From Actinoplanes sp. N902-109 (lineage in GTDB: Bacteria; Actinomycetota; Actinomycetes; Mycobacteriales; Micromonosporaceae), in assembly GCF_000389965.1 (NCBI RefSeq), contig NC_021191.1, positions 2,667,501 to 2,731,500 of the forward strand: a DNA stretch of 64,000 bases. Direction: 5' to 3'. Under the pieces are notes generated by a model. It worked only from the letters and a program-made list of their open reading frames with translations. It did no database searches and was not told where the DNA came from. Below, piece by piece: positions 28,025 through 36,509 of the stretch (position 1 is the stretch's first letter; each line of letters opens with the position of its first letter). The translations under genes were made by a program, and so were the position numbers.

Positions 28025-29056
28025 TCAGACCCGCTCCAGCGCGAAACCGGACTTGATCCACTTGCTCGACTCGATAGCGACGCCGATCAGCCGTTCCCCG
28101 CTCGCCATCTTGTCCAGCGCCTGTTCCAGCTGCAGGAACGGCAGCGCGTTACCGGTGTTGGCGGTGTCCTGCACACAGGAGATCTCGTTCGCCGCCGGCA
28201 CCGCGAGCCGGGCCACGATCTGCTCGGTCATCCGGACGTTGAGCTGCGGCGGCAACAGGTACGACAGATCCGCCCGGGTCCAGCCCAGCCCGGCCAGCAG
28301 TTCCTCGAGTACCTCGAGCGCCAGCTGCGGCACCGACTCGGCGATGGCGGTGTAGTCCTCCAGCGCCCCCGGGACGTCCGCGTCCCGATCCGCCGGGCCG
28401 AACCAATTGAGCTGGTGGCCCGGTGCGCGGCCCCGGCCGACGAGCTGGTTGAGCAGCCGCCGGATCACCGCTGCGCCCGGTGCCGCCGCGGTCGACAGCA
28501 CCGCAGCCCCGGCGCCGTCGCCGAACAGCACCACATTGACCAGCTCGGCGGGGGCCAGCTTGGTGAGATCCAGGCTGAGGTCGAAGAACTTGGTGGAGAC
28601 GTCACCGGCCACCACCAGCGCGGTGCTGCCCGCCCCGGTCGCCAGCAACCGCGCGGCGACATCGAGCGCCTGCACCGCGCCCGCGCAGCCGGACTGCAGC
28701 TGGTACGTGGGCACCCCGTCGATGCCCAGCAGATCGGCCACCACGTTGACGGTGGCGGGCATGAGCGCGTCCGGGGTTGCGGTGCCCATCACGACGAGGT
28801 CCACCTCGTCCGGGCCGACCCCGGCGCGGGCCAGCGCCGTGCGCGCGGCCTCGGCGCCCAGCTCGGCGAGCGTGCTGCGCACCGTGCCGGTGGGCAGGTC
28901 GAACGACAGGTGCCGGGTGCGGGTGCCGACGAAGACGTCGACCCACTGCTCCCACAGCGGGTCCATGCCGAATCGCCGGGCCAGGGCGGTGTTGTCGACG
29001 GGCGGGCCGGGCAGCGCCGTGCCCACCGACAGCACGTGTACGTCGGGCGAGTCCAT
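28025..29056 (-). CDS. KAS III-like tetronate-forming synthase (AbyA1-like), first gene of the minus-strand operon
   Basis: 343 aa, ketoacyl synthase III fold. In tetronate pathways this enzyme joins the PKS-bound beta-ketoacyl chain to glyceryl-ACP by C-C and C-O bond formation. Cys124 in QSGCAGAVQ is the active site; the late Asn lies in ANTGNALPF. The usual His-Gln-Ala-Asn motif appears as PPQLN, so the canonical FabH His is absent. ATG at 29056 has a GGAGGA ribosome site 6 bp upstream. It leads the operon KAS III, FkbH, ACP, acyltransferase, hydrolase, thioesterase, PKSs. Confidence 0.88.
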   Translation of the reverse strand: MDSPDVHVLSVGTALPGPPVDNTALARRFGMDPLWEQWVDVFVGTRTRHLSFDLPTGTVRSTLAELGAEAARTALARAGVGPDEVDLVVMGTATPDALMPATVNVVADLLGIDGVPTYQLQSGCAGAVQALDVAARLLATGAGSTALVVAGDVSTKFFDLSLDLTKLAPAELVNVVLFGDGAGAAVLSTAAAPGAAVIRRLLNQLVGRGRAPGHQLNWFGPADRDADVPGALEDYTAIAESVPQLALEVLEELLAGLGWTRADLSYLLPPQLNVRMTEQIVARLAVPAANEISCVQDTANTGNALPFLQLEQALDKMASGERLIGVAIESSKWIKSGFALERV

Positions 29057-29106
29057 CGGGTCCTCCGAACCCCGGAGCGGTCGCTCCGGCCTCGGCGATG
29101 CTGTGC

Positions 29107-29137
29107 GGAGCTGCTAAAGCTCGGCTTAGGAGCTGCT
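29107..29137 (-). promoter_or_regulatory. Direct repeat GGAGCTGCT with 22-bp period upstream of the tetronate operon
   Basis: GGAGCTGCT occurs at 29107-29115 and 29129-29137, exactly 22 bp apart, 50-80 bp upstream of the KAS III ATG. Direct repeats at 11- or 22-bp spacing are characteristic of SARP-type activator sites. A related CGGCTTA occurs at 29122 and 29149. No SARP gene is in the window. Confidence 0.4.
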
Positions 29138-29221
29138 TGGCTCAAGGACGGCTTAAGCACCCCGTGAAACGATCCGCGCGGCACCGTCCGAACTCGACGG
29201 CCTGGCCACCGGGAAGCGCTG

Positions 29222-29243
29222 ACCCCTAGCCGAGGCTAGGGGT
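29222..29243. promoter_or_regulatory. Perfect 22-bp palindrome in the divergent tetronate/mut promoter region
   Basis: Arms ACCCCTAGCC (29222-29231) and GGCTAGGGGT (29234-29243) are separated by GA. It lies 66 bp upstream of the mutA ATG and about 165 bp from the KAS III start, in the only control region serving both operons. There is no T-tract and the adjacent genes diverge, so an operator is more likely than a terminator. Confidence 0.55.
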
Positions 29244-29308
29244 TACCTCCTCCGCCAAGCCTGGATAGCTTGCTGTCGTCACTCGATCACCGACCGCACG
29301 GGGGCGGG

Positions 29309-31198
29309 ATGCGCGCCAGCACACCACCACTGAACCCCTCATCACCCGGCGCGGCGTCGCAGGGCAGCCCGGCGGAGCCGGACTTCCGGCCCGGCACCCG
29401 CCACCAGTGGCGCGAACGAGTCGCCGCCGCGCTCAATCGCACCGCTCCCGAACGGAATGCCGACGCCGGCACCGTCGAGCTGATGCTCACCACGACGACC
29501 GAGGACGGCGTAGCCCTGCGGCCGTTGTACACCAGCGAGGACCGCGACGCGGCGCCGATGCTGGCGGGCCGCCGGCCCCCGGCCTACCCGGGCAGCTGGG
29601 ACCTGCGCCAACGCCACGCCGACCCGGATCCGTCCGCCGCGTGTGCCGCCATCGCCGACGACCTGGCCCACGGCACGACCTCGCTGTGGCTGGTCGTCGG
29701 TGCCGGAGCTGTCCCCCTACCGGCCCTGGCCCGGGTTCTCGAGGCGGCGGACGACGCGGCCGCGCCGGTCGGCGTACACCTGGATGCGGGGTGGGCGTTC
29801 GAATCCGCCGCCCGGGAACTGCTGCGTCGCCGGACACCGCGGGGCAGCCTCGGCGCGGACCCGCTGGGGCTGGAAGCGGCTACCGGCGAGGTGGCCGACA
29901 GCGTGGCTGCGGTGCGGCTCGCCGAGCACTGTGCCGAGGCGGTGCCGGGGCTGCGCTCGTACACCGTGAACGGGCTGGTGTATCACGAAGCCGGCGCCGG
30001 TCACGCTCAGGAGTTGGGCTGTTCGCTGGCCGCCGCGGTGGCTTACCTGCGGGAATTGACCGATGCTGGGTTGAGTGTCGACGATGCATGCGGACAACTT
30101 GACTTCCGGTTCGCGGCCAGTGTCGACCAGTTCGGCACGATCGCCAAGCTGCGGGCGGCGCGGGCGTTGTGGACCCGGGTGACGACCGCGTGTGGTGCTT
30201 CACCGCCGGCACGCCGGCAGCGGCAGCACGCAGTGACCTCCATGGCGATGACAACCGCGCGTGACCCGTGGGGCAACGTGCTGCGCGGGACCGTCGCCTG
30301 TTTCGCCGCGGGTGCCGGTGGTGCCGATGCGATCACGGTGCTCCCGTACGACGTGGCGTTCGCGGTGGCCGGCCCGGCGTCGCGGCGCCTGGCGCGGAAC
30401 ACCACCGCCATCCTCGTGGACGAGGTGCACACGGCCCGGGTGGCGGACCCGGCGGCCGGTTCGTGGTTCGTCGAGGCGCTGACCACAGATCTCGCCCGGG
30501 CCGCGTGGGCGTTGTTCACCGAGATCGAGGGCGCGGGCGGTCTCGGACCGGCTCTGCGGACCGGTCTGGTCGCCGGCCACCTCGCCACCAGCCGTGCGCG
30601 CCGCGAGCAAGACGTGGCCCACCGACGCCGCCGCCTGATCGGCGTAACCGATTTCGTGGCCCCCGCCGACCCACCCGGAGCGAAGCCCGGGCCGGCTGCC
30701 GGGGAGCCGGCAGCGGCGCAACCCGGCGGGCTGCCCGCCCAGCGATGGGCGGAGCCGTTCGAGCGGCTGCGCGCCCTGGCCGACCAGCATGCCGCCCGGA
30801 CCGGTGCACGGCCGTGCGTGTTCCTGGCAACGCCCGGTCCGTCCGCTGAGTACAGCGCACGGCGCAACTTCGCTGCGAATCTGTTGGCAGCGGGAGGCAT
30901 CGCGGTGGTGGACAGCGGATCAACTGTTGATCCGGCCGAGATGGTGCGGCTCTTCCGGGACAGTGGCACGGCGGTGGCCTGCTTGGCGTCGACCGACAAG
31001 CTGTACGCCGAGCACGCCGCCGAGCTCGTCCGGGCCTTGCGGTCGGCGGGCGCCCGTCGCGTGCTGCTGACCGGGCCGGCTCAGGCGACGGCCGGGTTTG
31101 CCGGACTGCCCGACGGCGTTCTGGCCGAGGGCATGGACGTGCTCGCCACCCTGCGCCGGCTGCACCTCGACCTGGGCATCCCGCAGGAGGAGCGATGA
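29309..31198 (+). CDS. mutA: Methylmalonyl-CoA mutase small (beta) subunit
   Basis: About 629 aa. Non-catalytic partner of MutB in the B12-dependent interconversion of succinyl-CoA and (R)-methylmalonyl-CoA. Mutase landmarks are TTTEDGVALRPLYT near the N-terminus, LRAARALWTRV, MTTARDPWGNVLRGT and ADPAAGSWFVE. The C-terminal cobalamin-like domain lacks the DxHxxG cobalt-binding motif, as expected for the small subunit. I chose the ATG at 29309, after GGGGGCGGG, over the upstream GTG frame start. Its stop overlaps the mutB ATG by 4 bp. Divergent from the tetronate operon, it likely supplies methylmalonyl-CoA for PKS modules 1 and 2. Confidence 0.92.
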   Translation: MRASTPPLNPSSPGAASQGSPAEPDFRPGTRHQWRERVAAALNRTAPERNADAGTVELMLTTTTEDGVALRPLYTSEDRDAAPMLAGRRPPAYPGSWDLRQRHADPDPSAACAAIADDLAHGTTSLWLVVGAGAVPLPALARVLEAADDAAAPVGVHLDAGWAFESAARELLRRRTPRGSLGADPLGLEAATGEVADSVAAVRLAEHCAEAVPGLRSYTVNGLVYHEAGAGHAQELGCSLAAAVAYLRELTDAGLSVDDACGQLDFRFAASVDQFGTIAKLRAARALWTRVTTACGASPPARRQRQHAVTSMAMTTARDPWGNVLRGTVACFAAGAGGADAITVLPYDVAFAVAGPASRRLARNTTAILVDEVHTARVADPAAGSWFVEALTTDLARAAWALFTEIEGAGGLGPALRTGLVAGHLATSRARREQDVAHRRRRLIGVTDFVAPADPPGAKPGPAAGEPAAAQPGGLPAQRWAEPFERLRALADQHAARTGARPCVFLATPGPSAEYSARRNFAANLLAAGGIAVVDSGSTVDPAEMVRLFRDSGTAVACLASTDKLYAEHAAELVRALRSAGARRVLLTGPAQATAGFAGLPDGVLAEGMDVLATLRRLHLDLGIPQEER

Positions 31199-33393
31199 TC
31201 CCGGATTTCACCGAGCTGCCCCTGATCCCGCACACGAGCGGCGTGCCGGACGCGCACCCGAGCACCGAGGCGGCCCCGCCCATCGATCCGCCGCCCGAGG
31301 AGGACCAGCCCGGCATCCCCACCCCGGAAGGCATCACGCTGCGAGGCCGGTACACCGCCGCCGACCTCTCCGGCCTCGACCTCGCCGGGCACTACCCGGG
31401 TGAGCCACCGTTCCTGCGCGGCCCCTACCCGGGCATGTACGCCACCCAGCCCTGGACCATCCGGCAGTACGCGGGCTTCTCCACCGCGCAGGAGTCCAAT
31501 GCGTTCTACCGGCGCAGCCTGGCCGCCGGGCAGAACGGGTTGTCGGTGGCCTTCGACCTGCCGACGCACCGGGGGTACGACAGCGACCATCCGCGGGTGA
31601 CCGGCGATGTCGGCATGGCAGGGGTGGCGATCGATTCGCTGTACGACATGCGGGAGCTGTTCGACGGTATCCCGCTGGACCGGATCAGCGTCTCGATGAC
31701 CATGAACGGAGCGGTGCTGCCGATTCTGGCTCTGTACATCGCCGTCGCCGGTGAGCAGGGTGTCACGCCTCGGCAGTTGTCCGGGACGATCCAGAACGAC
31801 ATCCTCAAGGAGTTCATGGTCCGCAACACCTACATCTATCCGCCGGGGCCGTCGATGCGGATCGTGGCGGACGTGTTCGCCTGGACCGCGCAGCACATGC
31901 CGCGCTTCAACTCGATCTCGATCTCCGGCTATCACATGCAGGAGTCCGGCGCGTCCGCCGATCTGGAGCTGGCCTACACGCTCGCCGACGGGGTGCAGTA
32001 CCTTCAGGCCGGCGTGGCCGCGGGCATCGACATCGACGTCTTCGCGCCGCGGCTGTCGTTCTTCTGGGGCGTGGGCACCGACTTCTTCATGGAGGTCGCC
32101 AAGCTGCGCGCGGCCCGGTTGCTGTGGGCGCGGCTGGTGCGGCGGTTCGGTCCCACCAGCGACAAGGCCCTTGCCCTGCGGGCGCACTGCCAGACGTCGG
32201 GGTGGTCGCTCACCGCGCAGGACGTGTCCAACAACGTGGTCCGTACGTGCGCCGAGGCGATGGCCGCGACGCAGGGGCACACCCAGTCGTTGCACACCAA
32301 CGCGCTGGACGAGGCGCTGGCGCTGCCGACCGACTTCTCCGCCCGGATCGCTCGCAACACCCAGCTGGTGCTGGCGCACGAGTCGCGTACCACCGAGGTG
32401 ATCGACCCGTGGGGCGGTTCCTGGTACGTCGAACGGCTGACCCAGCAGCTGGCCGCGCGGGCGTGGGCGCACATCGGCGAGATCGACGCCGCGGGTGGCA
32501 TGGCGGCGGCGATCGAGCAGGGCATCCCGAAGCGCCGGATCGAGGAGTCGGCTGCCCGGGTGCAGGCGCGCATCGACTCGGGCGCGCAGCCGGTCATCGG
32601 CGTCAACAAGTACCGGCCGGCCGCGGAGGCGCCGATCGACGTGCTGCGCATCGACAACGCGGCGGTCCGGGCCGAGCAACTGGCCAAGTTGCGCCGGCTG
32701 CGGGCGGATCGCGACGAGCCCGCGTGCCAGGCGGCTCTGGCGGCGCTGACCCGTGCCGCCGGTGCCGAGCCGGGCGGGGCGAGCGGTGTCCCGTACGGGC
32801 GGCTGCTCGCGCTGGGCGTCGAGGCCGCGCGGGCGCTGGCCACCGTGGGGGAGATGTCGGCGGCGCTGGAGCGCAGCTTCGGACGGCACAGCGCGAGTGT
32901 CCGGACGATCTCGGGGGTCTACCGCGCCGAGGCCGCCGCGGATGCCCGGGTGGACACGGTACGCACGGCCACGGCGCGGTTCCTGCAGTCGAGCGGCCGG
33001 CGCCCGCGCATCCTGATGGCCAAGATGGGGCAGGACGGTCACGACCGCGGCCAGAAGGTCATCGCCTCCGCGTTCGCCGATCTGGGCTTCGACGTCGATG
33101 TGGGCGCGCTGTTCCAGACCCCGGAGGAGGTGGCCCGGCAGGCCGTGGACGCCGATGTGCACGTGGTCGGGGTGAGTTCGCTGGCCGCCGGTCACCTGAC
33201 CCTGGTGCCGGCGCTGCGCGAGCAGCTCGACGCCGCCGGGGGCGACGACGTGCTGATCGTGGTCGGCGGCGTGATCCCGGTGCAGGACCACGAGCGGCTG
33301 CGCGCGGCCGGCGCTGACGCCATCTTCGGTCCCGGCACGGTGGTCACCGAGGCGGCCACCGCGGTGCTGGACCTGCTGGCGCCGGGATCATGA
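31195..33393 (+). CDS. mutB: Methylmalonyl-CoA mutase large (alpha) subunit
   Basis: 732 aa catalytic subunit with a TIM-barrel N-terminal part (PYPGMYATQPWTIRQYAGF, NGLSVAFDLPTHRGYDSDHP, MTMNGAVLPILA, SISGYHMQESGA) and a C-terminal B12-binding domain in which DGHDRG supplies the cobalt ligand His616. The full canonical length and motifs indicate an active enzyme. It overlaps mutA upstream and meaB downstream by 4 bp (ATGA at both), so the three genes are translationally coupled. Confidence 0.97.
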   Translation: MIPDFTELPLIPHTSGVPDAHPSTEAAPPIDPPPEEDQPGIPTPEGITLRGRYTAADLSGLDLAGHYPGEPPFLRGPYPGMYATQPWTIRQYAGFSTAQESNAFYRRSLAAGQNGLSVAFDLPTHRGYDSDHPRVTGDVGMAGVAIDSLYDMRELFDGIPLDRISVSMTMNGAVLPILALYIAVAGEQGVTPRQLSGTIQNDILKEFMVRNTYIYPPGPSMRIVADVFAWTAQHMPRFNSISISGYHMQESGASADLELAYTLADGVQYLQAGVAAGIDIDVFAPRLSFFWGVGTDFFMEVAKLRAARLLWARLVRRFGPTSDKALALRAHCQTSGWSLTAQDVSNNVVRTCAEAMAATQGHTQSLHTNALDEALALPTDFSARIARNTQLVLAHESRTTEVIDPWGGSWYVERLTQQLAARAWAHIGEIDAAGGMAAAIEQGIPKRRIEESAARVQARIDSGAQPVIGVNKYRPAAEAPIDVLRIDNAAVRAEQLAKLRRLRADRDEPACQAALAALTRAAGAEPGGASGVPYGRLLALGVEAARALATVGEMSAALERSFGRHSASVRTISGVYRAEAAADARVDTVRTATARFLQSSGRRPRILMAKMGQDGHDRGQKVIASAFADLGFDVDVGALFQTPEEVARQAVDADVHVVGVSSLAAGHLTLVPALREQLDAAGGDDVLIVVGGVIPVQDHERLRAAGADAIFGPGTVVTEAATAVLDLLAPGS

Positions 33394-34442
33394 CCGGCGC
33401 CATCGACGTGGCGGCGCAGGCCCGGGGTGTGCGCGCCGGCGATCGGCGCTGCCTGGCGCGGGCCATCACGCTTGTCGAGTCGGTGCACCCGGAGCATCGC
33501 GCGGCGGCCCACCGGCTCGTCGCCGAGCTGCTGCCGGCCGCCGGGCGGGCCCGCCGCGTCGGTGTCACCGGCCTTCCGGGGGCGGGCAAGTCCACGTTGC
33601 TCGAGGCGCTCGGCACCGCCCTGGTCGCGGCGGGGCAGCGGGTGGCGGTGCTGGCGGTCGACCCGTCGTCGGGTCGCACCGGGGGCAGCATCCTGGGCGA
33701 TCGCACCCGGATGCCGCGGCTGGCGGCGTTGCCCGGGGCGTTCGTGCGCCCGGCGCCCTCGGGTGGCACGCTGGGCGGCGTGGCCGCCGCCACCGGCGAC
33801 GTCCTGGTGCTGCTGGACGCCGCGGGCTTCGACGTGGTGCTGGTCGAGACGGTCGGCACCGGGCAGTCGGAGAGCGCGGTCCGGGCGCTGGTGGACACCC
33901 TGGTGCTCGTCGGGCTGGCGGGCACCGGCGACGACCTGCAGCACATCAAGTGCGGGGTGGCCGAGCTCGCCGACGTGTTCGTGCTCAACAAGGCGGACGG
34001 CCCGCGCGCCGGCGAGGTGCGGCGGGCGGCGGCCGAGCTGGGCCGGGCCCGGCGCACCGGCCGGTCCGGCGCGGCCGGGTGGTCCCCGCCGGTGGTGGCG
34101 TGCAGTGCGCTGGAGAACACCGGCGTGGACACCCTGTGGGAACACGTGCTGCGGCATCAGCGCGCGGAACCGGCCGGTGGTGAGACCCGCCGGCGTGCGG
34201 CGGTGGACGGGCTGTGGAGCGAGGTGCAGGCCCAGTCGCTCCGGGCACTGCGCACGGATCCGGCCGTACGGGTGCTGCGCCGGCAGGTGGAGGCGCAGGT
34301 CGCCGATGGCCGGATGCTGCCCGGACCGGCCGCGGAGCTTCTGCTGCGCGCGTGGCGGGACCACAGCCGCGACGACCGTCCGCCGGCGGCCGACGCGGTC
34401 GGCGGCCCGGTCAGCGGCGCGGGCGGACCGCACCGGCGATGA
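33390..34442 (+). CDS. meaB: MeaB-like GTPase, methylmalonyl-CoA mutase chaperone
   Basis: 350 aa G3E-family P-loop GTPase that protects and reactivates the mutase by gating B12 delivery. Walker A is GLPGAGKST at about residues 60-68, followed by VDPSSGRTGGSILGDRTRM and the switch region VETVGTGQSE; NKAD is the guanine-specificity motif. The ATG overlaps the mutB stop. Its last 32 bp overlap the 3' end of the convergent MFS gene, leaving no room for a separate terminator between them. Confidence 0.94.
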   Translation: MTGAIDVAAQARGVRAGDRRCLARAITLVESVHPEHRAAAHRLVAELLPAAGRARRVGVTGLPGAGKSTLLEALGTALVAAGQRVAVLAVDPSSGRTGGSILGDRTRMPRLAALPGAFVRPAPSGGTLGGVAAATGDVLVLLDAAGFDVVLVETVGTGQSESAVRALVDTLVLVGLAGTGDDLQHIKCGVAELADVFVLNKADGPRAGEVRRAAAELGRARRTGRSGAAGWSPPVVACSALENTGVDTLWEHVLRHQRAEPAGGETRRRAAVDGLWSEVQAQSLRALRTDPAVRVLRRQVEAQVADGRMLPGPAAELLLRAWRDHSRDDRPPAADAVGGPVSGAGGPHRR

Positions 34443-35613
34443 GCGAGGCGATCCCCAGGAACAGCGCCACCAGCCACAGCGCGGTCAGCAGGCTGGTGCT
34501 CTCGGCGACGAAGCCGAGCGCCGGTGGGCCCGCGAGGTTGGCGAAGTAGCCGATCGTGGCGACCACGGCGACCCGGGCGGCCGGGTTGGCGCCGCTCTCG
34601 GCGGCGGCGGACATGCCCAGCGGGAAGCCCATCGAGACGCCGACGGACCACAGCAGCACGCCGATCAGCAGCAGCGCGGGGTGGTCCGCGAGGATGAACA
34701 GGGCCACGCCCAGCACGCCGAGCGCGGACGTCACGCGGACCATCGGCGCGCGGCCGAACCGGTCGACCAGCGGTCCGCCGCCGACGCGGGCCGCGGTCTC
34801 GCCGACCGCGAACACCGTGAAGAACAGGGCCGCCACCGCCGCGGCCTGACCGTGGCCGTCCTTGGCGGCCAGGGTGAGCCAGTTGTTGGCCGAGCCCTCG
34901 CCCAGTTCGGCGCCGAGCATGATCAGCCCGATCAGCAGCAGCCGCCAGTCGGTCCAGGCGTGCAGCCAGCGCCGCAGGTTGCCGGTCTGCTCGCCGGTTG
35001 CGTCCGCGTCGGCGCGCCGGCCGGGTGGCAGTGCCCGGCCCAGCAACGGCGCGGCGGCGGCCATCAGCACCGCCTCGGCGGTGAACTGGGTGGCCGGTGA
35101 GATCTGCAGAGCCGCGCAAGCCGCCCCGATGCCCGAGCCGAGAGCCGCGCCCGCGGGCCATGCAGCATGCATCAAGGGCATGAGGGTACGGCCGGCCGCG
35201 CGCTCGATCGCCGCCCCCTCCACGTTGATGATGACGTCCAGCGAACCGATCGCGAACCCGGCGATGGTGAACCCGGCCGCGGTCAGCACGGTCGAGTGCA
35301 CCCACCCGGCGCCCGCCCCGACGACCACCACGGCCGCCGCGATCGTCAGGATGGCGCCGGTGATCGCCCGGCGGGCGCCGAGCGCGGCGAGCAGCGGCGT
35401 CGAGGCGAGCAGCCCGCCGACCGAGCCGACGGTCACCCCGGCCAGCAGCACGCCGATGCCGCCGGTGTTCAGCTCCAGCTCGGCTCGCAGGTCAGGCAGG
35501 CGCGGCCCCCAGGTGGACAGCGCCAGCCCACCGAGCGCGAACGCCGCGATGATGGCATTGCGCCAGCGGGAAAGCTCAGCCTTGCTGATCGTTTGATCGT
35601 TCACGGTGATCAT
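34411..35613 (-). CDS. MFS transporter, YbjJ-like
   Basis: 400 aa, about twelve hydrophobic segments (for example IIAAFALGGLALSTW, GIGVLLAGVTVGSVGGLLAS, GVLGVALFILADHPALLLIG), inner-membrane location. Loop motifs LADRFGR-like (LVDRFGRAPM) and ESGANPAAR match the YbjJ-type sugar/drug MFS branch. Substrate unknown; it could export a cluster product, but pairing with a divergent DeoR regulator favours a metabolite. Its start region contains 8-bp direct repeats that may be the DeoR operator. Confidence 0.85.
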   Translation of the reverse strand: MITVNDQTISKAELSRWRNAIIAAFALGGLALSTWGPRLPDLRAELELNTGGIGVLLAGVTVGSVGGLLASTPLLAALGARRAITGAILTIAAAVVVVGAGAGWVHSTVLTAAGFTIAGFAIGSLDVIINVEGAAIERAAGRTLMPLMHAAWPAGAALGSGIGAACAALQISPATQFTAEAVLMAAAAPLLGRALPPGRRADADATGEQTGNLRRWLHAWTDWRLLLIGLIMLGAELGEGSANNWLTLAAKDGHGQAAAVAALFFTVFAVGETAARVGGGPLVDRFGRAPMVRVTSALGVLGVALFILADHPALLLIGVLLWSVGVSMGFPLGMSAAAESGANPAARVAVVATIGYFANLAGPPALGFVAESTSLLTALWLVALFLGIASLIAGAVRPRR

Positions 35614-35614
35614 T
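35586..35614. promoter_or_regulatory. Candidate DeoR operator: TGATCGTT repeats at the MFS start
   Basis: TGATCGTT is tandemly duplicated at 35586-35593 and 35594-35601, with a third near copy TGATCATT at 35607-35614. They cover the MFS start codon in the compact 29-bp divergent spacer region, so a bound regulator would block the transporter and could autoregulate. Confidence 0.4.
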
Positions 35615-35642
35615 CAACCATGCGAACTGGTAGGCTGGGAAC

Positions 35643-36401
35643 ATGACGGCGCAGCATCGACACAAGGCGATCCTCGACGCCCTGCACCGCGACGGCCGGG
35701 TCGAGGTGCCGCAGCTCGCCCGGCTGCTCGACATCTCCCCGATCACCATCCGCCGCGACCTCGACCAGCTCGCCGCCGCCGGGGCGCTGCGCCGGGTCCG
35801 CGGCGGGGCGGTGACGACCGCGCTGCGCGGCGAGGGGCTGCCGTTCGACGTGCGCGCGGTCGACGCGGCGAGCAACAAGGCGCGGCTGGCCGAGGCGGTG
35901 GCTGGGCTCATCGCCGACGGCGAGGCGGTGGCCATCGACAGCGGCACCACCGGGGCGGCCACCGCCGCTGCACTCGCCCACCGGCGCATCACCGCGATGC
36001 CGTTCTCCGTGCAGGGCATCGCCGCCCTGGCCGGCAGCCCGAGCGTCACCCTCATCCTGCCGGGCGGCTCGGTGCGCGCCCCCGAGGGCACCATCGTGGG
36101 CCCGCTGGCCGAGCGCACGCTGGCCGGTCTGCGCTTCGACACCGCCGTGCTCACCTGCTGCGCCGCCACCCCGGACGCCGGCGTGACCGCCTACGACCTC
36201 GCCGACGCCGCGGTCAAGCAGGCCATCCGGGCGGCCGCGCAGCGCACCGTCCTGATCGCCGAGGGCGCCAAGTTCACCCGCAGCGCGATGGCCGTCATCT
36301 GCCGCCTCGACGAGATCGACATCCTGGTCACCGACGCCTCGGCCCCCGCCGGGGTGCTGGCCGGCCTGACCGAGGCGGGCGTGCGCGTCGTGGTGTGCTG
36401 A
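35643..36401 (+). CDS. DeoR-family transcriptional regulator
   Basis: 252 aa. The N-terminal helix-turn-helix (RHKAILDALHRDGRVEVPQL, then ISPITIRRDLDQLAAAGALRRVRGG) is the DeoR signature. The C-terminal DeoRC sensor has the ligand-binding DSGTT motif and the late TVLIAEGAKF stretch. These proteins usually repress a neighbouring transport or sugar-metabolism gene and release DNA on binding a phosphosugar. Its gene is divergent from the MFS gene with 29 bp between starts. Confidence 0.92.
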   Translation: MTAQHRHKAILDALHRDGRVEVPQLARLLDISPITIRRDLDQLAAAGALRRVRGGAVTTALRGEGLPFDVRAVDAASNKARLAEAVAGLIADGEAVAIDSGTTGAATAAALAHRRITAMPFSVQGIAALAGSPSVTLILPGGSVRAPEGTIVGPLAERTLAGLRFDTAVLTCCAATPDAGVTAYDLADAAVKQAIRAAAQRTVLIAEGAKFTRSAMAVICRLDEIDILVTDASAPAGVLAGLTEAGVRVVVC

Positions 36402-36509
36402 CCCGCCCCCGGGCGGTCCGTGCGGTGCGAGCCTGGCGGCGTACGAACGATATCGGTCCCGCTCCGGGGAGGCGGGCTGCGCCCCGACCCGGGGATTAAA
36501 GTCAAGGTC

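Noticed and set aside
30916..30934. 19-bp palindrome around GGATCAAC-T-GTTGATCC
   Set aside because: It lies deep inside mutA and is explained by codons plus the common GTTGA word; no regulatory role supported.
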